Shown here in pieces: positions 55,377-64,000 of a stretch of 64,000 nucleotides of DNA (within the stretch, counting starts at the first letter, position 1; each line of letters starts with the position of its first letter). The notes under the pieces were generated by a model. It searched no databases and had not been told where the DNA came from. It saw only the letters and a program-made list of their open reading frames with translations. This stretch comes from Dioscorea cayenensis subsp. rotundata (taxonomy: Eukaryota > Streptophyta > Magnoliopsida > Dioscoreales > Dioscoreaceae): contig NC_052484.1 in the NCBI RefSeq assembly GCF_009730915.1, positions 2,068,326 to 2,132,325 on the forward strand. Reading direction: 5' to 3'. The position numbers and the translations under genes were made by a program.

Positions 55377-56024
55377 TAAAGAATAAATTATATAAAATTA
55401 ATCCTCAAAAAAGAAGGGTAAAAAAGTATTCTAGAAAGTGACCAATGTCTATGTGACTGAAATGACAAAACTACCCTCTAATTTTTTCCCCCATTTTTTA
55501 AATAAATTTCAATAAATTAAATAACCGCAGCACCGGCCACAACTGCCATTCCATTTTCATACATTTTCTATAAATTAAAAAAATATATTTATATATTTAA
55601 TATAATTATTATTCTAAAAAAAAAACACCGCGCAAGACTGAGCTACATCCGACGGTCCAGATCAAATCGAGAACAAAACCAACGGCGAAGATCCAACAAA
55701 AAAAAAACACAAACGCTAACCTGAAAGCCTTGGGATCAGAACTCTCATTCCCTTCGCTTCCTCTCAAACTCCTCCTCGCCATCGTTGCAGCGCTGCAAAG
55801 AGAAATCAAGGATCGAAATCTAGGGTTAAACAAACCCTCACTGAAATCTCCATCCCAAACCCTAAATAATCAAACCCCGCATGAAATCCAGCAAAAATCA
55901 AGTATAAAAAGACAATGTACCTCGAATCCGCGATCATCCCGGGTCCAAACCATCCCATCCCTCCGGCGAGAAGCACAAGAAGCCCTAGCGCCATTAATGG
56001 CATCCATCTCGGCACCATCGCCAT
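52119..56024 (-). CDS. Secreted pectate lyase (polysaccharide lyase family 1)
   Basis: Five exons (55921-56024, 55721-55792, 54648-54713, 52425-53310, 52119-52340) encode 449 residues with consistent phases. It cleaves de-esterified homogalacturonan by Ca-dependent beta-elimination in the cell wall. Residues 1 to about 32 ([20 protein letters not shown]) form a signal peptide. A pectate-lyase N-terminal segment follows ([20 protein letters not shown]), then [17 protein letters not shown]. The parallel beta-helix core includes [33 protein letters not shown] (Ca ligands), [13 protein letters not shown], and [20 protein letters not shown] with the catalytic Arg. [20 protein letters not shown] is the usual family motif. 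The C-terminal tail is Ser-rich and ends in CRSGNRC. Length is normal for plant PL1. The start is the first ATG of the signal peptide. Confidence 0.95.
53311..53890 (-). repeat. Tandem array at the 3' end of pectate lyase intron 3
   Basis: Five to seven copies of a 70-100 bp unit. The plus-strand core is gttcaacatcatgatcctaattaacattctaatcacaaat, with variable spacers such as gtaaaaatcagagct and ttcataaaatcattgtc. Cores begin near 53311, 53470, 53541, 53611, 53708 and 53780. The 53311 copy contains the functional acceptor (minus strand ttgaacag). Confidence 0.8.
54968..55540 (-). repeat. Three diverged repeats in pectate lyase intron 2
   Basis: Phrases such as gaccccctttta / gactgaaatgacagtattac / ccctctaattttt / aaatatttcagt recur near 54968, 55213 and 55417, spaced about 205-245 bp. 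A (TA)n tract lies at 55346-55370 between the second and third copies. Confidence 0.6.
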
Positions 56025-56061
56025 TCCCAATCTCGATCAAATGGAGACAAAGCGAAGCAAA

Positions 56062-56067
<6 letters not shown>

Positions 56068-56094
<27 letters not shown>
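56068..56094 (-). repeat. (CT)n tract in the pectate lyase 5' UTR
   Basis: A perfect GA run on the plus strand, so CT on the coding strand, about 45-70 bp upstream of the ATG. Confidence 0.9.
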
Positions 56095-56098
<4 letters not shown>

Positions 56099-56135
56099 GT
56101 GGGAGGGGGTCCAAAAGCGGTGGAAAGGAAACGGG

Positions 56136-56143
56136 TTTATATA
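56136..56143 (-). promoter_or_regulatory. TATA box of the pectate lyase gene
   Basis: The coding strand reads TATATAAA about 112 bp upstream of the ATG. Just upstream (56200-56340) are two ACGTG cores (gcacgtgc and tcacgtgc). Confidence 0.6.
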
Positions 56144-56630
56144 GGGTGAGGAGTTAACTAGGGTTAGGGTTTGGGGGGGTTTAAGTTGGGTTAAGTTAAC
56201 TAGAGGTGAGTTTAGAGGAGTTAACGGAATGACTAACCGTGAGAAAACGGGGGACCATGACGGCGTTAGTGAGCACCGACGACGGCGTTTTTTGGCACGT
56301 GCTAACGGTGTCGGTTTCACGTGCGAGGGCAATGTTACTACCGTTTGATTTTTGTCTCTTGCTTTGATGACGTGTGATAACTATTTTTTTTTTTTACGCT
56401 TTTTATTTTTTAATTTTTACCTGTGGGTCCCATGGAGTGGGTGGGGCCCGCTTTGTGACACGTTGGATATTTTTAATTATTTAATTGGTTTTTTTATTTG
56501 TTTTGTGAATAAGCGTATGTTATGGAGTTATATGATTTTAGTTCCTGGTTTAGTGTTTTGTGTTATTTCTTAATTTTATTTAAAAAAAAAAAAAGAATTA
56601 CTAGATAGCCCAAATGATACCTCACTCTTG

Positions 56631-57034
56631 GATGGTAGACTGTGCAGGATTGATGAATACTGTAAAAGTATTATTTATTTAATGTTTAAAAGGATTGATG
56701 AATACCATTAAAATACTATTTATTTACTATTTAACAGATTTTATTCATATTTTTCAATCTTGATATTATCATGGGTCTTATTTAGTCTCACAAAATAAAT
56801 TTCTGGAGACTATTAAACTACTGTAATTGATGGTAGATTGTGTAGGATTGATGAATATTGTGAAAGTACTATTTATTTAATGTTTAACAGGATTGATGAA
56901 TACCATTAAAATACTATTTATTTAATGTTTAATAGATTTTATTCATATTTTTCAAGCTTGATATTTATATTATCATGGGTCTTATTACGTCTCTCATAAA
57001 AAATTTCTGGAGACTATTAAATTACTGTAATTGA
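56631..57034. repeat. Two-copy tandem duplication, 198-bp period
   Basis: gatggtagactgtgcagga at 56631 recurs as gatggtagattgtgtagga at 56829. Each copy contains two internal aggattgatgaata units and ends ggagactattaa...tactgtaattgatg. Confidence 0.9.
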
Positions 57035-57699
57035 TGCATCATTATATATATTTGTTTCATAAACACCTCTGATGGATGAGATGTTTATTGTTTTTATAAA
57101 AAAATAATTTCTTTTTTGTTTTTTATATTTTGAAATATGTTCCTACGGTCCTACTAATTCTTGTTAAAATATTATTTTTATTTACTCTTGGTATTTGTTT
57201 TTCTTTAGGCTTTGCAGAATATTAAAATTCAGTATAATTCTCTAAATAATTCTTTTTTTTTAAACGTATCATTTTGATTCTTTTAGTTTTTTATTCTTTA
57301 AGTTTAAATTATAATTTTTTAATCACTTTATTATTTTGATTAAGCAATACTAATTTCCTTAAACCCTGGCCTAACCTTAAAAAAAGGGACTTTACTCAAT
57401 TAAAATACAAAATAAATTAAAAATAATAATAATTTAAAACAAAAAGAATAGAAGGGTAAATTTAAAACTTATCATAAATTTTAATTTATTGGTGATTTTG
57501 AAAATTTGAATGGTGTTTTGGTTGCATGAAAGTTTGGCATAAACACTTTTAAAAGAAATAATAATAATAAATCTAAATTTTGCCGAAAGAGATGGAATAA
57601 GATGCATTAATAATAACAATAATAATAACAATAATAATAATAAGGGTAATAATGGCAAAAAAAAAAAACTTTGCTTTTCCGGGGCAACGATAATGCAGC

Positions 57700-57718
57700 C
57701 ATGCATGCAAGTCATGCA
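57700..57718. promoter_or_regulatory. RY-element pair
   Basis: CATGCATG at 57700-57707 and CATGCA at 57713-57718. RY motifs are B3-factor (ABI3/FUS3) sites, but no gene start is nearby, so function is uncertain. Confidence 0.35.
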
Positions 57719-57920
57719 AAGCGCTCATCACGTCCATCTCACGCGCGTTACGTGCTCGTCTTTCACGCCCTTCTTTGCTCCCTTGATTACCACCTTATTT
57801 ATTTATTTATTTCATTGGATTCATGGCCTTAATTTTTGCTTGTTTTTCAAGCCACGTTAGTATGAAAACATGCACGTCTTTACGCACAAAAATAAATAAA
57901 TAAATATATATATATATATA

Positions 57921-58177
57921 TGAGGACCCATCATCTAGGGCCATCTTTAGATTTCAAATCTAGGGATATCCATAGTAGCTATCGGATGATAATCTGACGG
58001 CTCTTATCTTTATGAACAGTAGAAACCGCGTTCTACAGTGTTCTACAGTGATCATAATCAGTAAAAAAGTATATAGTGTTTATATAAACAATCAACCATC
58101 GGATGATGATCCAACGACTTAGATTTAAAACATCCCTAGATTTGAAATCTAGGGACTTATCTAGATGATCTTTTTCC
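57921..58177. mobile_element. MITE-like fold-back between (TA)n tracts, family B
   Basis: The left arm agatttcaaatctagggata matches the right arm ccctagatttgaaatctagg in inverted orientation. Outer parts (catctaggg / atctagatgat) and inner parts (atcggatgataatctgacgg / ccatcggatgatgatccaac) also pair. (TA)n at 57905-57920 and 58178-58202. Confidence 0.7.
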
Positions 58178-58952
58178 TATATATATATATATATATATAT
58201 ATAAACAAAGTTTTCGGCTTATCACCCCTGAAAAATAGCAAAATTACTTATCATGTTCACTTTTCAAAAATAATCCTCAACCCTCTTGTTTTATTTTATT
58301 TTCTTTTATCACTGCATTGTTAGATAATTTCGGAGGTTTGGATTTAAAACCTAGTAATATATTTAATATGTTATAAAGGATGTTTTATCTGTTAGAAAAA
58401 AATATCCAAAATCAAGAATTGCTTTTATAGAACAAGTAAAGTAAAAATTAAAAAGAGGGTGGCAAGAGAAAAACATTAGTTTTATCTTCTCATTTATTTC
58501 ATGTTTATAAATTTTTCCATATTTTCATGCTATCTTGATTAGTATGAAAACATGCATGAATTAATGTGGAAAAAATTTAAGGGAGAAAAAAAAATGAGAA
58601 CATTGTTTTTAATTAATAAAACAATCCCATGTTCATGTTTGTTGCACAAGATATGTACACATGGGTTGTTTGTATTCTAACACTAATTATTCAAATTAGA
58701 GCCTTCTAAACTATATCTCCATTTTGTTTTATTATTGAATACTTTATTTGTAGGTCCCTTAAGCACATGTTCATATATATATATAAGTTATGGTGAACAT
58801 GACTACATGAGTCAACATTGTTGTTATTATTATTGTTATTGGAGTAATTATTGATCAATTAGATTTATAAAAGATTTTTTTGTCAAAAAAAAGCCAAATA
58901 GTTCTTTGTCCATAATTGTTTATCAGTATTTAAAACCTATAAAATATAAAAG

Positions 58953-59203
58953 AGAATTTTACTTGAATATACCCATATAACATTGAGAATTTACTTGTAT
59001 ACCTTTATAAAAAAATGATCGTTTATATACTCCCGTGATAACTATTTGAAAATTTTTATATAAAACAAAGTATAATTTATTCTTTTTTTATAAAGTGTAA
59101 GTTGGTTTTCATCCATAAAGAGTATAAGTAAATATTATTTTTTTTATGAAGGTAAGTTAGTAATTATCCACATTTATAGGGAGTATACAAGCAATTTCTC
59201 CAT
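58953..59203. mobile_element. Fold-back (MITE-like) element
   Basis: The left arm (ttacttgtatacctttataa) pairs with the right arm (tagggagtatacaagcaat), and inner segments (atactcccgtg / taaagagtataagt) add partial pairing. Non-coding. Confidence 0.45.
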
Positions 59204-60655
59204 TATAATAATATGAAGGATAAAACGGAATAATGTAATTTTAAATTTTAAAAAAAAAACTTAATAAGGTTTGATGAACAAAATACAAGTCAACTTAAAA
59301 TATAAAAAAATGATGTTTTTAGTCATATTTAAGGTCAAAGTGTAAGACTTTTTTAATAATAAGTTGACATCACCTTATGAAATTTACACAAGCTTTTCAT
59401 ATTCTAATATTAATTAATATAAAAATTTTCATTTTTACTATTTGAATAAAAATTATTTTAAAAAAATAAAAAATTATTATTATTGGCAGTTGTTATATCA
59501 TTTTTGTAATTAAAAAATTTAAAAGTTATTTAATGCAAGCATTAATTGTGATTAAATTAGCTAATTAATATTAGTAAAATCAAATAAATTAAATTTATAA
59601 TTAAAAAAAAAAAAAAATAAGTGACTCACATGGCACCCACCCACTCACCGCTCATCAAGGCCCTGATGACGCGTTTCTCTCAACTTTCAATCCTGACCGT
59701 CAATCCTGTTAGTGCTACCCACGTGGTACGGTGCAACTCCCTCCGCAACCTCACTAACATGTCCCCACTTTCTTTGCTGACGTGGCATGTTTCTATTGGT
59801 TTAATGACAGAACTAGCTACTAGAATTCCGGCTCTGGAAGATATTGCTAATTTATAATAAAATAATAAATTGAAATTTTATGGTCTTAAAATATTTTAAA
59901 TAGGCTACAATTATGATAATACAAAATTTATTTTACAAAATAAATAAAAATTAACCTACCACATATCTTAATATATTAGTACTGCATTTTCTGTGTAAAA
60001 TATTTCTGACCTCCTCAAAAACGATTTTAAACTTCAAACCTCAGCAGCTCACCAAAGTTGAAAGCATAGATGTAATAAGATAATAACTTCATATTATGCA
60101 TGCCCTGACATATCATTTGTCTACGTTTTGCCAAAATAAAAAAAAATAAAAAAATAATCCTAAATATGATATTAACAAAGACATGTACAAAGATATCGTG
60201 AATCTCACCTCTCTACTTACTACGACTCATATCTTCTAACTTACATCAAACCAAACAAATTAAAAAGTAATGCAAAGATTTTTCAGATACAAGAAACCAA
60301 ACAAAGATGATGTAAATAGAAATCGCAAAGATTTTCACTTACACTGTAATTTCACTTACATGTAATTTCATTTACAGACAACCAAATAGCCCCTAAAAAA
60401 AATAATGTTTTCTTCGTAACACTTACAATATGATATTAATAACCTATATACATATATATATGTAATTATGAGGTGTTAGAGGGGTATAAATGGAAAAGAA
60501 AGAAAGTAATACAATTGTAAACAAAATATTGTACCATATTTGAGGAACCAAAAAAAATATATTTTTTTCATAAGGTTTGGTCAGTGATATAATTGACCAT
60601 ATTCCTTTTTTTTTTTCAGAGAATCCAATCTCTTATTCACAGTACTATATCATAA

Positions 60656-60700
<45 letters not shown>
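60656..60700. repeat. (ATT)n microsatellite
   Basis: About 15 uninterrupted ATT units. Confidence 0.9.
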
Positions 60701-61224
60701 GTGATTTTTTTTATGTCTGTGATTGAGATTGGGTCTGAAATTCCAATCTTGATTGACAGAAAGTGCTGAACCACTCAATCTGTTTCTATTTGGACTCAAA
60801 TCTTTTGGTCAAACATTTATCTTTAAAGATTCTATCTGGAATTATTATATAACTATTATGTTAAACAAATTCATTACTTAATTATATTTATTTAATAATA
60901 AGAATAATGATGATGATGTTATTATTTATAGGATTATATAAAAACTATAAATGATATTTGAATTACTTTAAATATGTTTTATAAAAAATAAATTTATATT
61001 TCTCATGCAAGCCAAATGAATATAGCAACCTTTGTTTTAGCCCATTTATCTACGTTTTAGTTATATATATATATATATATATATCATTAAACATCATCTG
61101 TTGATGTATATTTACGTATATTCGTAGATGATAATAAATATGAGAGAGAACACGCGTGTTATAAGGACAGATAGAGTTAGGATTTAGAGCGAGAAAGCAC
61201 AAAGAGATACGTGTTCTTCAAATG

Positions 61225-61380
61225 ACCTTTTAATTTATTAACACCAAGTCTTCTACATAGAGTATTGTGCCTGCAAAATAGCTAAGTTCAAAACCTCAAC
61301 TTACGTAAGGTGATGACATATGTGTATAAGATACTAACTCCATGTCTGTGTATGCAGCGTGGCTTATCTATATTTCATAA
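61225..61380. mobile_element. SINE-like fragment (family 1, diverged)
   Basis: Resembles the SINE at 17517 (tctacatagagtattgtgcc against tatatagagtgctcg), with a degraded B box near aagttcaaaacctc. An (AAT)n tail follows at 61381-61422. Confidence 0.4.

Positions 61381-61422
<42 letters not shown>
61381..61422. repeat. (AAT)n microsatellite
   Basis: About 14 AAT units forming a tail to the SINE-like fragment. Confidence 0.9.
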
Positions 61423-62494
61423 CTATACATACTATTAAAGTAGATGTATAATCTACTCCGAGAGCATTTAAGAAATAATTTCAATTATTTTATAACATTT
61501 ATGTTTTTATTTATATTACTTATAATATTAATAATTAAAAAACATTAATTACACCTAATTATTTATACAATAAATGTCCATAAGACTTTTGCAATTCAAG
61601 GTATAAAATAGTTTGTATGGTAGGAGTTATTTAATTGTATTTTTTATATATGATATTATATCAAAACTCCTCATAAAATTTCAAAAACTCCGAGGCCGGG
61701 GAGAATGCCTAGTAATAATAATAATAATGATAATAAGGTGCAAATCAATTTTTTTAATTATTATAATTAAGTATTTCGTATTCACACAAATATGATTTTT
61801 ATGAGGATGTACACTTCTCTATGTATAAAGGAATATATATATATATATATATATGAGTATAATATTTTGATGTGCATGCATTAAACAATAAAAAAACAAA
61901 TTTCCAAATATTTGAAGTTCTAAATTTGACCATTTTTATCACTTGAGCATGGAAAATGACAATGACAGTTTCTCTTTCAGCTTAGCAAAATAAATATTCA
62001 TAGTTTTTTTTTAAGTTTAATTATTTATGTATATTTTTTTAGGAGTTTAACATATAATTAAATTAAACAAAATGTTAAAATGTGGAGCTTTAATGGAACA
62101 GATATGAACGGAAGGAGTCTCTATTTAATGAAGGATTTGGTTGTCTTTTAATCAATGTGAGCATTAGTGAGAGAGAAAGAGACCATATGTCATAAAAGAG
62201 AAAGGTCATTGTTGGATTTCCAAATTTATAAAACTGTTTGAAACCCTAATATTGGGTTCTTATCATATATTAAAAAAAAAATTAATTCATAATTAATCCT
62301 TATTTTTTTTAACGAAAATATTTATTTTGGTTGCAGTATTTTCAAAATATTTAATATGATATTTGTGTTTAGATAAACATTATATATTATTGTCTTTGTT
62401 ACTATTAAACGTCCTGTTACATATCATATATATATATATATATATTAAAATTTTTCCTTTGATTTTTGAATTAAAAAAATACATGAAACAAAAG

Positions 62495-62715
62495 GGTTTA
62501 TAGCCTAACGATATTTGGTTTTACTGTGGAAAATGAGGGTGAAACAATCAAAAGTATCAAGCTCAAAACTCGCTGAAAACAATAATGGTAACAGATCATC
62601 GGTTGCGGATGCGGACTCACAGCCCAAACCCTTTCTCTCCGGTTGAGGGTAAACTGGTTGGATGACTAATTTTTAGCCCGTGTGCACACTTTTGATGTAT
62701 ATATCGCTTGTCGAT
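62495..62715. mobile_element. SINE-like element, family 2
   Basis: Starts tatagcctaacgatatttgg (A-box-like, shared with 17385) and has caagctcaaaactcgc as a weak B box. It ends cgcttgtcg before an A run, an ending resembling that of family 1. Confidence 0.45.
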
Positions 62716-62822
62716 TTAAAAAAAATCCATATGAACTATGAAAATAAGTTTTTTTAATTAAAAAAAAACCTGTAAACTAAAATGAATATGTGTTATTTTT
62801 ATGAAGGTATAATTGGCATGCA

Positions 62823-63278
62823 GGTCCCAGTAATTGTGTATTTTTTGCCTTTTTAGTCCTTGTAATACTTTTAGATACATTTAAATCTTCATATTTGATC
62901 GAGTTGGGACTTTCTAGTCAGAGGCATAGATGCCGTTATCTTCGCCGTTTCTTTTGAGCTGGCATGGCTTAAATATTCGTTGTTAGGTACAATTAAGTCC
63001 TTACATTTGATTGAGTTGGGACTTTTTAGTTCTCCTATTTCGTAATAAAAAAGTCACATTCGTTGTTAGGTACAATTAAGTCCTTATATTTAATCTATTT
63101 GGAACTTTTTAGTCCCCAAATTTCGTAATAAAAAAAGTCACGTTGGCGCAAAAGAAACGACTTAACGCCATCTATGCCGCGGACTAGAAAGTCCCAACTT
63201 AATCAAATATGAGTACTTAAATGTACCTAAAAGTATTATAAGGACTAAAAGGGCAGAAAATACACAATTATAGGGACC
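62823..63278. mobile_element. Long-TIR fold-back element (possibly Mutator-like MITE)
   Basis: Arms of about 135 bp are inverted repeats: left ggtcccagtaattgtgtatt ... agttgggactttctagtc ... ggcatagatg; right, in reverse complement, ggtccctataattgtgtatt ... agttgggactttctagtc ... ggcatagatgg. The interior holds a direct duplication (attcgttgttaggtacaatt at about 62975 and 63058). No coding capacity. Long arms suggest a Mutator-like origin, but no target duplication was identified. Confidence 0.7.
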
Positions 63279-63687
63279 TATACATCAATTAAACCTTTTA
63301 TGAACTATAATGAATTTTCTAATAATGTTCAAAAGAGAATTTTGATTTAATTATCTACTAAAATTCCATCTGTTTCCATTCGAACAAAAATATCATTTGA
63401 TCGAATCTAACCATATTAGACAAACCATTAAAGTGTATGATGTGAACGTTTCTTTCTATTTTATATTTAAAGTTAAAAAATTGGTTTATTTTTCAAATAT
63501 ATATAAAATTTACCATGATTAGTTGGTGATAGTTACACTTTGTCTTTATATTTCATTTTCATGCGTTTTTCCATTTGAAGTTTTACATGAAGCATATGCT
63601 ATGAAAATGGAAGAATTTCTTTTTTTTTATATGTTTTGATGTTGATGTTGATTTGAGAGTTCCTCAATCACAGCACATGCACTCAAA

Positions 63688-64000
63688 AGATTCTTCCAAT
63701 GTCTCATTTCTGGGTCCAATGGAATTCATAGGTATAGGAAGAAGCCCCATCAAATAGAGATTTTTTCTTTCGACCATCTTTCGATTGTTAATACGAGATA
63801 TAAGGACCGCTACTACAAGCAGTACTACACCTTTGATCGTGAAATATCGATTGCTTGTTGAACCCTGTGAATCACGTGAAAGTAGGATACTCCCAATTCG
63901 GGGGGTCAAAGAGTTTCATAAAACGTTCTTGGTGGAAAAATGTGAGTGAAAAATCCCACTGAATCGAATTTGATCCATGAATCTAAGAAATAGTGAGAAT
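63688..64000 (-). pseudogene. ycf2: Plastid ycf2 fragment inserted in nuclear DNA (NUPT), frameshifted
   Basis: Minus-strand translation gives [54 protein letters not shown] and, in another frame towards the window end, YFLDSW. These are the N-terminal region of chloroplast Ycf2. The coding frame is broken: one frame ends at a stop near 63909 and coding resumes after a six-C run in a different frame, with a shortened T run just upstream. At 63688 the match stops abruptly (...LEESF, then unrelated residues), marking the insertion junction. The fragment continues beyond the window. It could instead have come via a mitochondrial copy of plastid DNA. Not expected to be functional. Confidence 0.88.

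Larger units (their letters stand above)
56144..59600. other. Intergenic DNA upstream of pectate lyase
   Basis: Promoter-like to about 56460, then AT-rich DNA with a 198-bp tandem duplication (56631-57034), RY motifs (57700-57718), a (TA)n-bordered fold-back (57921-58177) and a fold-back at 58953-59203. No gene is supported. Confidence 0.5.
59601..63687. other. Right-hand gene desert
   Basis: A GC-richer patch (59630-59860) with ACGT motifs, long ATT/AAT microsatellites, SINE-like fragments and a long-armed fold-back element (62823-63278). No coding gene is recognised. Confidence 0.5.

Noticed and set aside
59621-59857. 78-codon plus-strand open frame
   Set aside because: No recognisable domain, and the frame sits in a patch better described by its ACGT promoter-type motifs.

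Overview
The window is nuclear DNA of a flowering plant. The genes are split by GT-AG introns, the intergenic DNA is very AT-rich, and there are many (TA)n and (AAT)n microsatellites, MITE-like fold-backs and tRNA-derived SINEs. All recognisable proteins are plant families. A monocot is my best guess, because Stowaway-type elements are present and two transcription-regulator genes have strongly GC-rich exons. A yam-like (Dioscorea) genome is possible, but that is inference only.

Layout, left to right: (1) 1-7398, + strand: 3' portion of a SHOC1/ZIP2 meiotic crossover gene, whose 5' end is off-window. (2) 7966-12742, - strand: an NT-C2 plus coiled-coil protein, convergent with SHOC1. (3) 12743-26944: a 14-kb gene desert with MITEs, SINEs and microsatellites. 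(4) 26945-29135, +: a group-1 remorin. (5) 32638-34354, -: an R2R3-MYB. (6) 36596-41605, -: a DDX6/DHH1-type DEAD-box helicase (RH6/8/12 type). (7) about 45539-45996, +: a small plant-specific protein ending in a CaaX box. (8) 46970-49324, -: an Aux/IAA repressor of the IAA11/12/13 type. (9) 52119-56024, -: a secreted PL1 pectate lyase. (10) 56025-63687: a second desert with fold-back elements. (11) 63688-64000, -: a frameshifted fragment of plastid ycf2 (NUPT) running off the end.

The genes are independent single-copy loci, not an operon or cluster. They cover meiosis, membrane scaffolding, transcription, mRNA decay, auxin response and cell-wall remodelling. Exon junctions were placed by hand, and every junction keeps phase across the whole coding sequence, which is the main support for the models.

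The most unusual pattern is structural. Three unrelated genes (remorin intron 3, MYB intron 2, pectate lyase intron 3) each contain a tandem array of about 70-140 bp units, and in each the unit at the acceptor contains the real 3' splice site. Other oddities are a GC-AG intron in the MYB, compensating indels in the remorin C domain, several mobile elements lying between (TA)n tracts (rice Micron-like), and an Aux/IAA degron with an unusual residue.
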